From positions 1 to 64,000 of the forward strand of contig JABSQH010000038.1 in NCBI GenBank assembly GCA_013213745.1: a stretch of 64,000 bases of DNA, read 5' to 3'. The notes below the pieces were generated by a model. The model was not told where the DNA came from and made no database searches. It saw nothing but the letters and a program-made list of their open reading frames with translations. The number at the start of each line of letters is the position of its first letter. Position 1 is the stretch's first letter. Shown here piece after piece: positions 1 through 8,014 of the stretch. This stretch comes from Ilumatobacteraceae bacterium (GTDB lineage: Bacteria; Actinomycetota; Acidimicrobiia; Acidimicrobiales; Ilumatobacteraceae). The position numbers and the translations under genes were made by a program.

Positions 1-37
1 GATTCCCAATGCTGCCCGTCGCATGCCATTCCTTCCC

Positions 38-838
38 TCATTCGACGGCCGGCGCAGCCGCCTCGGCGGCGTCCGGGATCGGTGCCGAGCCGGCGACACC
101 ATAGGCGACACCGTGCTGCTCGGGCTCGTGCAGCGCGGTGATCAGGTCATCGGACAACCAACGGGGCGGGCCGAGCCCGGCGGCGGCGAACCAGCCCTCG
201 ATGTCAGCGATCGTGATCGCGATCTTCACGATCCGTTCCTCGTAACGGACCCAGTTCCCGTCGTCGTCCACGAACGCGCCGGACGCGTCGAGCATGAGTC
301 GCCCGTCGCTCCACCGTCTCGTCCAGGTCGTCACGTCGTCGGCTCCGGTGTGTGTCTCGACGAGCTCGGCGGTGTAGCGGAGGCCGGCGGTCGTGTTGAT
401 GTCGAACACGAAGCGGCCGTTCGGGGCGAGCACTCGCGCCACCTCGTCGACGAGCGCCGCTGCCGCTGCGTGGTTCGGCAGGTGGTTGAAGACGTTGAAG
501 GTCGCCGTGATCAGATCGAACCGACCGGCGAGCGGGAGCGCGGATGCGTCGGCGACAGCGACCGGCCCTCGGTGGCCGGAGCGATCGTCGACGCGATGCC
601 GCAGCATCGCCTCCGCGCGGTCGATGCCGACGGTTGCGAACCCGGCGGCGCGGAAGAAGTCGGTGAGCTGCCCGGTGCCGCAACCGATGTCGAGCATCGT
701 CGGTGTCCGCGTCGGTCTCTGCCCGTCGAACAGGCGCAGGATCCGTGGCGCGAGTCGGAGCGCGAAGCCGTCGGGTCGGCTCTCGACGCGGGCGTACCGC
801 CTCGCCGCGATCTCGTCGTAGCTGCCGATCCCGGTCAC
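38..838 (-). CDS. Class I SAM-dependent methyltransferase
   Basis: A 266-residue soluble methyltransferase. The glycine-rich SAM-binding motif LDIGCGTGQLTDFF is near residue 52, followed by an acidic strand end (VGIDRAEAML) and a post-I region (VADASALPL). The substrate cannot be read from sequence. The start is a GTG that overlaps the stop of the upstream glycosyltransferase gene (GTGA type overlap); a longer frame runs upstream but only as a shadow of the neighbour. It is the last gene of a three-gene minus-strand operon with a SenB-type glycosyltransferase and a CysK-like PLP enzyme, so it probably methylates a product of that small pathway. That role is inference; the family assignment is firm. 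Confidence 0.85.
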   Translation of the reverse strand: MTGIGSYDEIAARRYARVESRPDGFALRLAPRILRLFDGQRPTRTPTMLDIGCGTGQLTDFFRAAGFATVGIDRAEAMLRHRVDDRSGHRGPVAVADASALPLAGRFDLITATFNVFNHLPNHAAAAALVDEVARVLAPNGRFVFDINTTAGLRYTAELVETHTGADDVTTWTRRWSDGRLMLDASGAFVDDDGNWVRYEERIVKIAITIADIEGWFAAAGLGPPRWLSDDLITALHEPEQHGVAYGVAGSAPIPDAAEAAAPAVE

Positions 839-1785
839 AACCCGAGGCCGGCGAACAGCTCGGCCCATCGACGTCGTTCGCGGTCGACGGTGAACCTCGG
901 TTGCATCGCCATCACGCGATCCTCGAGCGCGGCGAGCTGCGACGGGTCGCATTCCAGTGCGAGCAGGAGGTCGGCGAGGGCGTGATGGTCGCCGACGGTG
1001 TAGTAGCCGGGGTAGTGCTCGCCGAGCACGCCGACGTTGCCGGGGATGTCGGTGGCGAGCACGGGGAGCCCGGCCATCACCGCTTCGGAGATCGCGTTCG
1101 CGCCGCCCTCCATCACCGAGGAGTTCACCAGGACGTGGCTGTGCGCGTAGACCGTCCCCATCTCCCGCCAGGGCACCTCGCCCTGCCACCGGTACCGCTC
1201 GTTGGACGCGGCTTCTCGTCGCGCCCACGACGCCCACTCGGCGCTGTGCGCGCCGCCGTAGTGGCGGGCGACGATGCGGCTGGTGTCGGGCAGGAGGCGC
1301 ATGGCGGCGGCGACCGTCGTTGGATCCTTCTCGTCGCGTAAATGTCCGACGACGGCAACGACGAACTCTTTTGAGGGGGCCGAGCGCGGCACCTCGACGG
1401 GATGTGCGCCTTCGTGGATGATCGTGAGGCGGGCCCGGTGGTGGGGCTCGAGGCACTCACCCACGCGGTCGTTCAGGCCGACCAGCCGGTCGCTGCGATC
1501 GAGTGATCCCATCACCACGACACGGTCGGTTGCCATGAAGCGATAGACGTCGGTCCCGGTCAACACGACGACGACCTGCGCACTGCTCGTGGCCGCAGCC
1601 GTGATCGCCGCGGCGGTGCGGAACGCGTTGAGCGCCACCACGACGCGACCCCGGCCGCTCGGCTCGCCGGTGACGCTCGTCGAGAGCCCGATCTCGCCGA
1701 ACAGCTGGGCGTAGCGCTGGGCGGTCACCGAGTTGCCGGCCCGTTCGGTCGGCAGCGTCGGCGCGACGATCTCGACGAGCGCCAT
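835..1785 (-). CDS. SenB/TIGR04348-type glycosyltransferase
   Basis: A 316-residue GT4-like glycosyltransferase. From memory of the family, it carries the hallmarks of the TIGR04348/SenB group (selenosugar synthase of selenoneine biosynthesis, UDP-sugar donor): LTGTDVYR near residue 76, VGHLRDEKDP near 146, and MEGGANAISEAV followed by IPGNVGVLGEHYPGYY near 225-255, the C-terminal nucleotide-sugar site. Length is normal for the family. It begins 1 base after the CysK-like gene stops and overlaps the methyltransferase gene, so the three are co-transcribed. No SenA (EgtB-like) or SenC (SelD-like) gene lies nearby, so the acceptor may be a thio- or seleno-compound other than selenoneine. Family call good; substrate inferred. 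Confidence 0.8.
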   Translation of the reverse strand: MALVEIVAPTLPTERAGNSVTAQRYAQLFGEIGLSTSVTGEPSGRGRVVVALNAFRTAAAITAAATSSAQVVVVLTGTDVYRFMATDRVVVMGSLDRSDRLVGLNDRVGECLEPHHRARLTIIHEGAHPVEVPRSAPSKEFVVAVVGHLRDEKDPTTVAAAMRLLPDTSRIVARHYGGAHSAEWASWARREAASNERYRWQGEVPWREMGTVYAHSHVLVNSSVMEGGANAISEAVMAGLPVLATDIPGNVGVLGEHYPGYYTVGDHHALADLLLALECDPSQLAALEDRVMAMQPRFTVDRERRRWAELFAGLGL

Positions 1786-1786
1786 G

Positions 1787-2761
1787 TCAGCGCAGACCGC
1801 GAGACAGATACCGGTCGGCTGCGTCCGGGAGCAGCGTCACGATGGTGGTCCCCTCCGGGGACCCAGCGGCGACCACCATGCTCGCCGCCAGCGCCAGCCC
1901 CCCGCTCGGCCCGCACAGGATCCCCTGTCGGGAGGCGACCTCGCGCACGGCAGCGAACGAGTTCGCGTCGGGGACCGAGACGACCCGATCGACCACCGAC
2001 AGGTCGATGCTGCCCGGGATCATCCGCTCCGCCTGCCCGACGGCTTCGACCTCGTAGGGGACGGGATCGGACAGCTCACCGGTTTCGTGGGCGTGGGCGT
2101 AGATCGAACCGACCGGGTCGGCGAGCACGATCGTCACGTCGGGATGTTGCTCCCGGAGGAAGCGAGCCGTCCCGGTGATCGTGCCACCGGTTCCGCCCCC
2201 TGCCACGAACACGTCAACGGCGTGTCCGGACTGCTCCCAGATCTCCGGTCCGGTGCTCGTGTAGTGCGCCTGCGGGTTCGCCGTGTTCTCGTACTGGTTG
2301 ACGAAGACACCGCCTTCGTCGGCGGCGATCCGCGTGCACAGTGCGAGGTAGTGCTCGTCGGTGCCGATCTCGGCCGAGTCGACCTGGCGGACCTCAGCAC
2401 CGAGGAGGCGGAGCAGGCTCACCTTCTCGGGGGGCACGGTCGTCTTGCACACGATGATCACCCGGTAGCCGCGGGCTGCGCCGATCGCTGCGAGCGCGAT
2501 CCCCGTGTTGCCACTGCTGCTCTCCACGATCGTCCCACCGGGCCCCAACGCACCGGAATCTTCGGCGGCATCGACCATCCACCGCGCCGTTCGATCCTTG
2601 ACGCTGCCGGTGGGATTGGCCGCCTCGATCTTCGCCCAGACGTGGACGCCAGGCGGGATCTCGGGCAACGAGATGTCGACCAGCGGTGTCGGCGTCCAGG
2701 GCGTCCGCCGTTCGGCCGTCGGTCCGGCCAGTTCGGACCTCGATCCCCTCGTCAGCAACAC
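1787..2761 (-). CDS. Cysteine synthase/CBS-family PLP enzyme
   Basis: A 324-residue fold-type II PLP enzyme. The Schiff-base lysine lies in NPTGSVKDR (about residue 54), the substrate loop in ESSSGNTGIALAA (about 80-92), and the phosphate-binding loop in AGGGTGGTITG (about 187). These are the standard O-acetylserine sulfhydrylase/cystathionine beta-synthase motifs. The reaction is beta-replacement of an activated serine by a sulfur (or selenium) nucleophile, but the exact donor cannot be told. It is the first gene of an operon with a SenB-like glycosyltransferase and a methyltransferase, and is divergent from a thiol-redox fusion gene 77 bases away. That context suggests a specialised thiol/seleno pathway rather than housekeeping cysteine synthesis. 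Confidence 0.87.
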   Translation of the reverse strand: MLLTRGSRSELAGPTAERRTPWTPTPLVDISLPEIPPGVHVWAKIEAANPTGSVKDRTARWMVDAAEDSGALGPGGTIVESSSGNTGIALAAIGAARGYRVIIVCKTTVPPEKVSLLRLLGAEVRQVDSAEIGTDEHYLALCTRIAADEGGVFVNQYENTANPQAHYTSTGPEIWEQSGHAVDVFVAGGGTGGTITGTARFLREQHPDVTIVLADPVGSIYAHAHETGELSDPVPYEVEAVGQAERMIPGSIDLSVVDRVVSVPDANSFAAVREVASRQGILCGPSGGLALAASMVVAAGSPEGTTIVTLLPDAADRYLSRGLR

Positions 2762-2838
2762 GCCGCGCGACCATAGCCGAGCGCCTGAACGGCGTTCCTG
2801 CGCCGCCGAGGCGGCCTGACGTGCGAGGAGAGCAGCGA

Positions 2839-4251
2839 ATGAACGAAATCGTGCTGTACGGGGCGGACTGGTGCCCCGACTGCCGGCGAGCCAAGGCGTT
2901 CCTCGAAGAGAACGGCGTCGACTTCGTGTATCGCGACACCGAACTGGACGCGTCGGCGGTGACCACGGTCGAGGAGCTGACCGGCGGGCAACGAGTGATT
3001 CCGACGATCCAGATCCTCGGCCGCACCTATGTCAACCCCGACAACGTCACCCTCGCCGTCGCGTTGGGCATCAATCCACAGGGACGCGTCGTGCTCTACG
3101 GAGCCGACTGGTGCCCCGACTGCCGGCGGGCGAAGGCCTACCTCGGCGACAACGACATCAAGTTCCAGTACATCGACGTCGACGAGCACGACTGGGCCAC
3201 CGCCGAGATCGAAGCGGTCAACGACGGCAAACGCACGATCCCGACGATCCTGATCGGCGAGACCTGGCACGTGAACCCCGACAACCCCACGCTTCGCGAT
3301 GCGCTGGGCATCGAACAGGAACGGTCGACGAAGCGGTACGACACGCTGATCATCGGCGCCGGCGCCACCGGTCTCACGGCGGCGATCTACCTGCAGCGGG
3401 CCAAGCGCAACACGGTCCTGCTCGAAGCCAAGAACGTCGGCGGGAACGCGTTCCTGACCTCCCAGATCGAGAACTACCCCGGCATCCTCGACATCTCCGG
3501 ACCGGACCTGATGGACAAAATGGCCGAGCAGGCCCGGTCGTACGGCGCGCAGATCGAAGCAGGAACCGAGGTCACCGCCATCGAGCCCCGCGACGGCTAC
3601 TTCGCTGTGTCGACCGGGCTCGCCGACTACGAGGGGCGCACCGTCGTCGTGGCGACCGGCTCGCAGTACCGGCGCCTCGAGATTCCCGGTGAAGAGGAGC
3701 TGATCGGAAGCGGCGTCCACTTCTGCGCGACCTGCGACGCGCCCTTCTACAAGGGACGGTCGATCATCGTCGTGGGTGGGGGGAACAGCGGCCTCGAGGA
3801 AGGCCTCTACCTCACCGAGTTCGCCAGCGACGTCACGTTCGTGACGCGCAGCCCGGGCTTCACCGCCGAACCGATCTTCACCGAGAAGCTCGAAACGACC
3901 GACAACGCGACCGCATTGCTGAACAAGACCCCCACCGAGTTCGTGACCGACGACAACGGCGGCTTCCACGCGCTGCGGGTGCGCGACAACGAAACCGGTG
4001 AGGTCGACGACATCGCCGCCGACGGAGCGTTCGTCTTCATCGGTCTGACACCGAACACCGAGTTCCTCTCGGGCATGCTGGATCTCGACGAGGCGGGCTA
4101 CGTCGATGTCGCTCCCGGATCGGTGGAGACGAACGTCCCTGGCATCTTCGCCGCCGGCGACTGTCGCAAGGGTGCGATCGCGCAGGTCGCAGCGGCGACC
4201 GGCGAGGGTGTGGTCGCGAGCTTCGCGGTCAACGAGTACCTCCGCCGCTGA
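2839..4251 (+). CDS. Tandem glutaredoxin-thioredoxin reductase fusion
   Basis: A 470-residue flavoprotein. Two glutaredoxin/NrdH-like domains (residues about 1-78 and 82-155), each with the active site WCPDCRRAK (Cys12/Cys15 and about Cys92/Cys95), precede a complete thioredoxin-reductase module. The latter has the FAD motif IIGAGATGLTAA (about 171), the redox CATCDAP (about 296-302), the NADP motif VVGGGNSGLEEG (about 312) and the C-terminal FAD motif FAAGDCR. The module should pass NADPH electrons through its own disulfide to the two fused glutaredoxins, giving a self-contained thiol reductase. The first ATG with a GAGGAG ribosome site 8 bases upstream sets the start; longer frames lack one. 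The two glutaredoxin copies are also alike at DNA level, suggesting a recent duplication. The gene is divergent from the CysK/SenB operon. Confidence 0.9.
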   Translation: MNEIVLYGADWCPDCRRAKAFLEENGVDFVYRDTELDASAVTTVEELTGGQRVIPTIQILGRTYVNPDNVTLAVALGINPQGRVVLYGADWCPDCRRAKAYLGDNDIKFQYIDVDEHDWATAEIEAVNDGKRTIPTILIGETWHVNPDNPTLRDALGIEQERSTKRYDTLIIGAGATGLTAAIYLQRAKRNTVLLEAKNVGGNAFLTSQIENYPGILDISGPDLMDKMAEQARSYGAQIEAGTEVTAIEPRDGYFAVSTGLADYEGRTVVVATGSQYRRLEIPGEEELIGSGVHFCATCDAPFYKGRSIIVVGGGNSGLEEGLYLTEFASDVTFVTRSPGFTAEPIFTEKLETTDNATALLNKTPTEFVTDDNGGFHALRVRDNETGEVDDIAADGAFVFIGLTPNTEFLSGMLDLDEAGYVDVAPGSVETNVPGIFAAGDCRKGAIAQVAAATGEGVVASFAVNEYLRR

Positions 4252-4274
4252 GCGCCCCGCCGACCTGGGGCCGC

Positions 4275-5399
4275 TCAACGCGGCGGTGTGCTGTGCTCGT
4301 CGTCGCGCCGCGATCGACGTCGCTCCCAGTGCGACGGCAGGTCGCCGATCCGCGTGCGAAGGCCCTGCACGGCGTCGTCGTAGTGAACGCGCCAGGCGCG
4401 GTACGACTGCCAGGCGTCGTCGGGGGCGACGTCGATGACGACCGACCCGGCCGCCAGCTCTGCCAGCAGCAGGTCGAAGTCGGCGCGCGTGACCGTGAGA
4501 TCCGCGTCCTCGGCCCGGTCCGGCGGCATTCGGATCCCGTAGAAGTCGGCAATGCCCTGCAGTGCGGAGTACCCCGAGTTGATCATCGGGTCGGCCTCGG
4601 CGACGTCGGGGGTCAGGTCGGTGGCGCGGAGTATCGCTGCGGTGTCGAGCGCCACCTCGGCCGAAGCGAGCCATGACTTTCCCGGGCGGGCCGACCGGAA
4701 GTAGACGAGCGCAGGGAACGTGGTGTGCGTCTCCCCGAGCTCGTCGAACCAGTCCTCCCAGCTACTCCATCGCTCGTCGACGTGACGGAGACGATCGACG
4801 GCGACGAGCCTCGTGATGAACACGACCGGATCGGGCGGCTGACCGGCTCGCGTGGTCAACCGTCCCACCGCGATCTCGCGTCGCGAGAATGCCCCGTAGA
4901 TCGTGGGCAGGAAGCTGATCATCAACGCAACGACTGCGATCCCGATGTGGGCTTGGATGATCGCCACCACCCGAACGGTGAAACTCGGCGCCGACACGAA
5001 CCCGAGAGTGGTCAGCGACGAGCCCGACAGCCCGATCGAGTCGCTCGACGACCCGACGCCGAGACCCCAGTAGATCGCGGTGAACGATGCGATCAGGCCG
5101 GCCGACCAGACCAGCGGGAGGGCGATCAGGACGATGGGTGCGAACGCTCCGAGCACCCGGTGGCGTTGCGACGGACTCCGGAGCCGCCGCGCCACCGCCA
5201 TCGAGCCGCGTCGGGCGAGCTCGAACGACACCCACGTCAGCCACACCCGCTCGGGCCGCGGCATCACGACGGTCCGAACCGCCGACGTGATCAGCCAGAT
5301 CGCCGCCATCGAGCCGGCGAGCACGGCGACGACCTCGACGACGATCACGGCGGCCGTCCCGCTGAGACACCGCTCCCCTCCATGCCAGGAGGATGGCAT
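4275..5399 (-). CDS. Membrane protein with degenerate K+-channel-like pore
   Basis: A 374-residue protein. Hydrophobic helices lie at about 18-38, 84-110 and 146-172, followed by a charged, soluble C-terminal half (about 180-374). Between the second and third helices a segment SSLTTLGFVSAP sits where two-TM K+ channels carry the selectivity filter (TTVGYGD or TTLGFGD), but the GD is replaced by VS, so ion selectivity may be lost. The C-terminal domain has no family I recognise. The ATG at 5399 opens the frame, but the Cys/Gly-rich first residues are unusual and a start nearer the first helix is possible. It converges on the thioredoxin-reductase fusion. Membrane location is clear; function is open. 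Confidence 0.7.
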   Translation of the reverse strand: MPSSWHGGERCLSGTAAVIVVEVVAVLAGSMAAIWLITSAVRTVVMPRPERVWLTWVSFELARRGSMAVARRLRSPSQRHRVLGAFAPIVLIALPLVWSAGLIASFTAIYWGLGVGSSSDSIGLSGSSLTTLGFVSAPSFTVRVVAIIQAHIGIAVVALMISFLPTIYGAFSRREIAVGRLTTRAGQPPDPVVFITRLVAVDRLRHVDERWSSWEDWFDELGETHTTFPALVYFRSARPGKSWLASAEVALDTAAILRATDLTPDVAEADPMINSGYSALQGIADFYGIRMPPDRAEDADLTVTRADFDLLLAELAAGSVVIDVAPDDAWQSYRAWRVHYDDAVQGLRTRIGDLPSHWERRRSRRDDEHSTPPR

Positions 5400-5459
5400 G
5401 TCGGCCGACGAGTTCTCGTGATTGCGCCGTCGCGCTGCGACGCCGAACCGTGCGGTGCG

Positions 5460-5732
5460 CTACTCGGCGACGAACTCGCGGAACAGACGTGTGTAGATGA
5501 CCGGCCACTGCGATGGGTCGTCGCTGGCACGGGCCTCCCGATCGCCGAGCTTGAGGAGGTAGACGAGATCGCTGCGCGACAGCAACTTGCCGAGCCGATC
5601 CCAGAGCCTCGCCTGGAGATAGCCGGCGTACCACAGCGCCCAATCCGGGTCGGCCCCGTCTGACTCCGCGTACGCCTCATGGTGGTGGTGCCCGGTCTCG
5701 ATCAGCAGCGCCTGCAGCTCTTCGTCGGTCAT
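5460..5732 (-). CDS. Small conserved-looking hypothetical protein
   Basis: A 90-residue acidic protein that starts MTDEELQALL, contains a His run (HHHH at about 16-19), a WALWYAGYLQARL helix and a basic helix ending FREFVAE. Codon use is normal for the chromosome. I do not recognise a family. It lies upstream of the channel-like gene on the same strand, 60 bases from its start, and could share its transcript. Confidence 0.6.
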   Translation of the reverse strand: MTDEELQALLIETGHHHHEAYAESDGADPDWALWYAGYLQARLWDRLGKLLSRSDLVYLLKLGDREARASDDPSQWPVIYTRLFREFVAE

Positions 5733-5772
5733 CTCATCGTCCCCGTTTCGTTTGTCTGATCACGTACTCCGA

Positions 5773-5958
5773 TCATGGACCACGCTCACCGACGACGACA
5801 TCACCGAGGTCGGTTTCGGGGTCCCACTGCACCAGGTCGCAGGTGGCCACCTCGATCTTCAGTGACGGTTCGTCACCGTTCTCGACGACCCCACCGTCGT
5901 GAACTCCGCACCGATGGTGGCCCGCACGAACCAGCTCCGGCAGCGTCTGCGCCGCCAT
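5773..5958 (-). CDS. Possible 61-residue ORF
   Basis: A short frame starting MAAQTLPELV and ending DLGDVVVGERGP. Its composition is acidic and plausible for a protein. It has no recognisable domain and could be chance, because it lies in the gap before the divergent PEP carboxykinase gene. No other gene is visible between 5733 and 6050. Confidence 0.25.
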   Translation of the reverse strand: MAAQTLPELVRAGHHRCGVHDGGVVENGDEPSLKIEVATCDLVQWDPETDLGDVVVGERGP

Positions 5959-6050
5959 GAACTTTCGCGTGGGAACGCCGGCGCCCTATGGTGCTCAATC
6001 GTTCGCACCCCCCATGGCAACGACGCCAGCGACGAGAGGTAGGAAGAGCG

Positions 6051-7874
6051 ATGTCAGAGGTCGAGACGGCCCTCGAGGCGGCAGGACTCACGAACACCGC
6101 TGTGCGCGAGTTCGTGACGGAGTACGCGGCGCTCACCGGCGCCGAACGCGTCGAGGTAGTCGACGCTGCCGACGACGCGAGATATCTCCGAGAAGCGGTA
6201 GAAGCGGGCGAACTGCTGACGGCCGGCGACGGCCTGTACTACTCGCGCAGCTACTTCAAGGACACCGCCCGCGCCGAAGAGCGGACCATCGTGGCGACGG
6301 CGTCCGAGCGCGACAAGGGCGTCTACAACAACTGGCACCCCTCGTCGGAGATGAAGCCGAAGCTGCACGACCTGATGCGTGGCGCCTCTGCTGGCAAAAC
6401 GATGTACGTCATCCCGTACCTGATGGCGCCCAAGGGCTCACCGCTCGATCGGTTCGCCGCCGGAGTGGAGATCACCGACAACCGCAACGTGGTCCTGCAG
6501 ATGATCCGCATGGCGCGCGTCGGCGTTGACTACCTCAACGAGATGGGCGACGACTTCGTGCGCGCCGTGCACGTCACCGGCGACCTCGAGAACCTCGGGC
6601 AAGGCACGCCCGACGACAAGCGCTACTTCGTGACGGTCGCCGACGAGCGGACCATTCTCCACTTCGGCTCGTCGTATGGCGGCAACGCGCTGCTCGGCAA
6701 GATCGCCCACGGCTTGCGGCAAGCGTCGTACGACGGCTGGAAGAACGGTTTCCTCGTCGAGCAGTTCATGCTGCTCGGCATCGTCGACAAAGAGACGGGT
6801 GAGAAGTACAACATCGCCGGCGGCTTCCCCAGCGCCTCGGGCAAGACCAATCTGGCGATGACGCTTGCGCCTGACGCGCTCGGCGAGCGCTACTACGTCG
6901 AGTTCTACGGCGACGACATCGCCTGGATCTGGGTCGACGACGACGGCGTGTTGCGCGGCTTCAACCCTGAAAACGGTGTGTTCGGGGTGGCCAAGGACAC
7001 CAACGAAGAGACCAACCCGACGGCGATCGACTCGATCGTTCCGGGCACGGGCTCGATCTTCACCAACGTGGCGTACAACCCCGACACCCACGAGGTGTGG
7101 TGGGAGGGCAAGACGCCTGATCCGCCCGCTGACGTGGCTGGTTGGCTCGACTGGAAAGGCGAACCAATCGCAGGCCGGTCAGCTGACGAAGCCGACGCCC
7201 CGTGGGCGCACCCGAACTCGCGTTTCACCACCCAGCTCGGCAACGTTCCGAACGTGGCCGCCGATTGGGAAGACCCTCGGGGGGTCGAGATCCACGGGAT
7301 CATTTTCGGCGGCCGCGCCCGCGACCGCGAGCCACTCATCCGCGCGATCGACGACATTGCCGAGGGCGTGTACGACGGCCTGACCCTCGGGGCAGAAGCG
7401 ACGTTCGCGGCCGACGGCCTCGAAGGCGTCCTGCGATACGACCCGATGTCGATGCGACCGTTCATGTCGTACTCCGAGGCCGACTACGCCGAGCACTGGC
7501 TCAAGGTGATCGGTGCGGCAAAGGCCAAGCCGGTCTTCGCCCATGTGAACTGGTTCCAGCGCGGCGACGACGGTCGCTTCCTGTGGCCCGGCTATCGAGA
7601 GAACCTCAGGCCGTTGTTATGGCTGATGCAGTACAAGTCGGGTCAAGTGGAGGGCGTCCGGACCCCGGTCGGAATCGTGCCCGCTCGCGAGGAGTTGAAC
7701 CTCGACGGCCTCGACGACCAGGCCCTGGCCGACCTCGACTCGGTGCTCACCATCGACATCGAGCGGTGGCGCGAAGAGATGGGTCACCGGGCAACCCATC
7801 TGGAACAGTTCGTCGGCCTGCCCGAGGAGATCTGGGAAGCACACCGCCGGCTGGCGCAAGCCCTCGGCGACTGA
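6051..7874 (+). CDS. pckG: Phosphoenolpyruvate carboxykinase (GTP type)
   Basis: A 607-residue cytosolic enzyme converting oxaloacetate and GTP to PEP, GDP and CO2, linking the TCA cycle to gluconeogenesis. Family blocks are clear: YVIPYLMAPKGSP and VEITDNRNVV, the substrate loop HFGSSYGGNALLGK, the P-loop FPSASGKTNLAM, the metal/nucleotide region GDDIAWIWVDDDG, and NPENGVFGVAKDTNEETNP. GTP-type enzymes normally have Cys in the P-loop (PSACGKT); here it is Ser, and several blocks diverge from the mycobacterial enzyme, so this may be a distinct clade. The start at 6051 is chosen because GAGGTAGGAAG lies just upstream; an ATG at 5988 in frame has no such site. It stands alone, convergent with cbiX. 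Confidence 0.93.
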   Translation: MSEVETALEAAGLTNTAVREFVTEYAALTGAERVEVVDAADDARYLREAVEAGELLTAGDGLYYSRSYFKDTARAEERTIVATASERDKGVYNNWHPSSEMKPKLHDLMRGASAGKTMYVIPYLMAPKGSPLDRFAAGVEITDNRNVVLQMIRMARVGVDYLNEMGDDFVRAVHVTGDLENLGQGTPDDKRYFVTVADERTILHFGSSYGGNALLGKIAHGLRQASYDGWKNGFLVEQFMLLGIVDKETGEKYNIAGGFPSASGKTNLAMTLAPDALGERYYVEFYGDDIAWIWVDDDGVLRGFNPENGVFGVAKDTNEETNPTAIDSIVPGTGSIFTNVAYNPDTHEVWWEGKTPDPPADVAGWLDWKGEPIAGRSADEADAPWAHPNSRFTTQLGNVPNVAADWEDPRGVEIHGIIFGGRARDREPLIRAIDDIAEGVYDGLTLGAEATFAADGLEGVLRYDPMSMRPFMSYSEADYAEHWLKVIGAAKAKPVFAHVNWFQRGDDGRFLWPGYRENLRPLLWLMQYKSGQVEGVRTPVGIVPAREELNLDGLDDQALADLDSVLTIDIERWREEMGHRATHLEQFVGLPEEIWEAHRRLAQALGD

Positions 7875-7894
7875 CACGCAACAGACTCATCTCT

Positions 7895-7915
7895 TGCGCC
7901 GAACAACCCGGCGCA
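7895..7915. terminator. Hairpin between convergent pckG and cbiX
   Basis: GCGCCG and CGGCGC form a 6-7 bp stem around a 7-base loop, 21 bases after the pckG stop. There is no T-tract, so it may be a simple pause or bidirectional terminator for the two convergent genes. The rest of the gap to 8014 shows nothing else. Confidence 0.4.
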
Positions 7916-8014
7916 TCGTGCTCTCCAACCTGCGTGATCGCCCTCACGCCGGAAGGCCGTGCGGTCGTCGGGTGAACGCGCTCGTCGACGCGGTCAGCAG
8001 ATCGCCGGGCGGCG

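Noticed and set aside
1-37. Possible gene end at the window's left edge
   Set aside because: Only 37 bases before the methyltransferase stop; nothing can be assigned.
2752-4674. Long minus-strand frame opposite the thioredoxin reductase fusion
   Set aside because: Asp/Arg/Val-rich composition typical of antisense shadows in GC-rich genes; no domain, while the plus strand encodes a clear enzyme.
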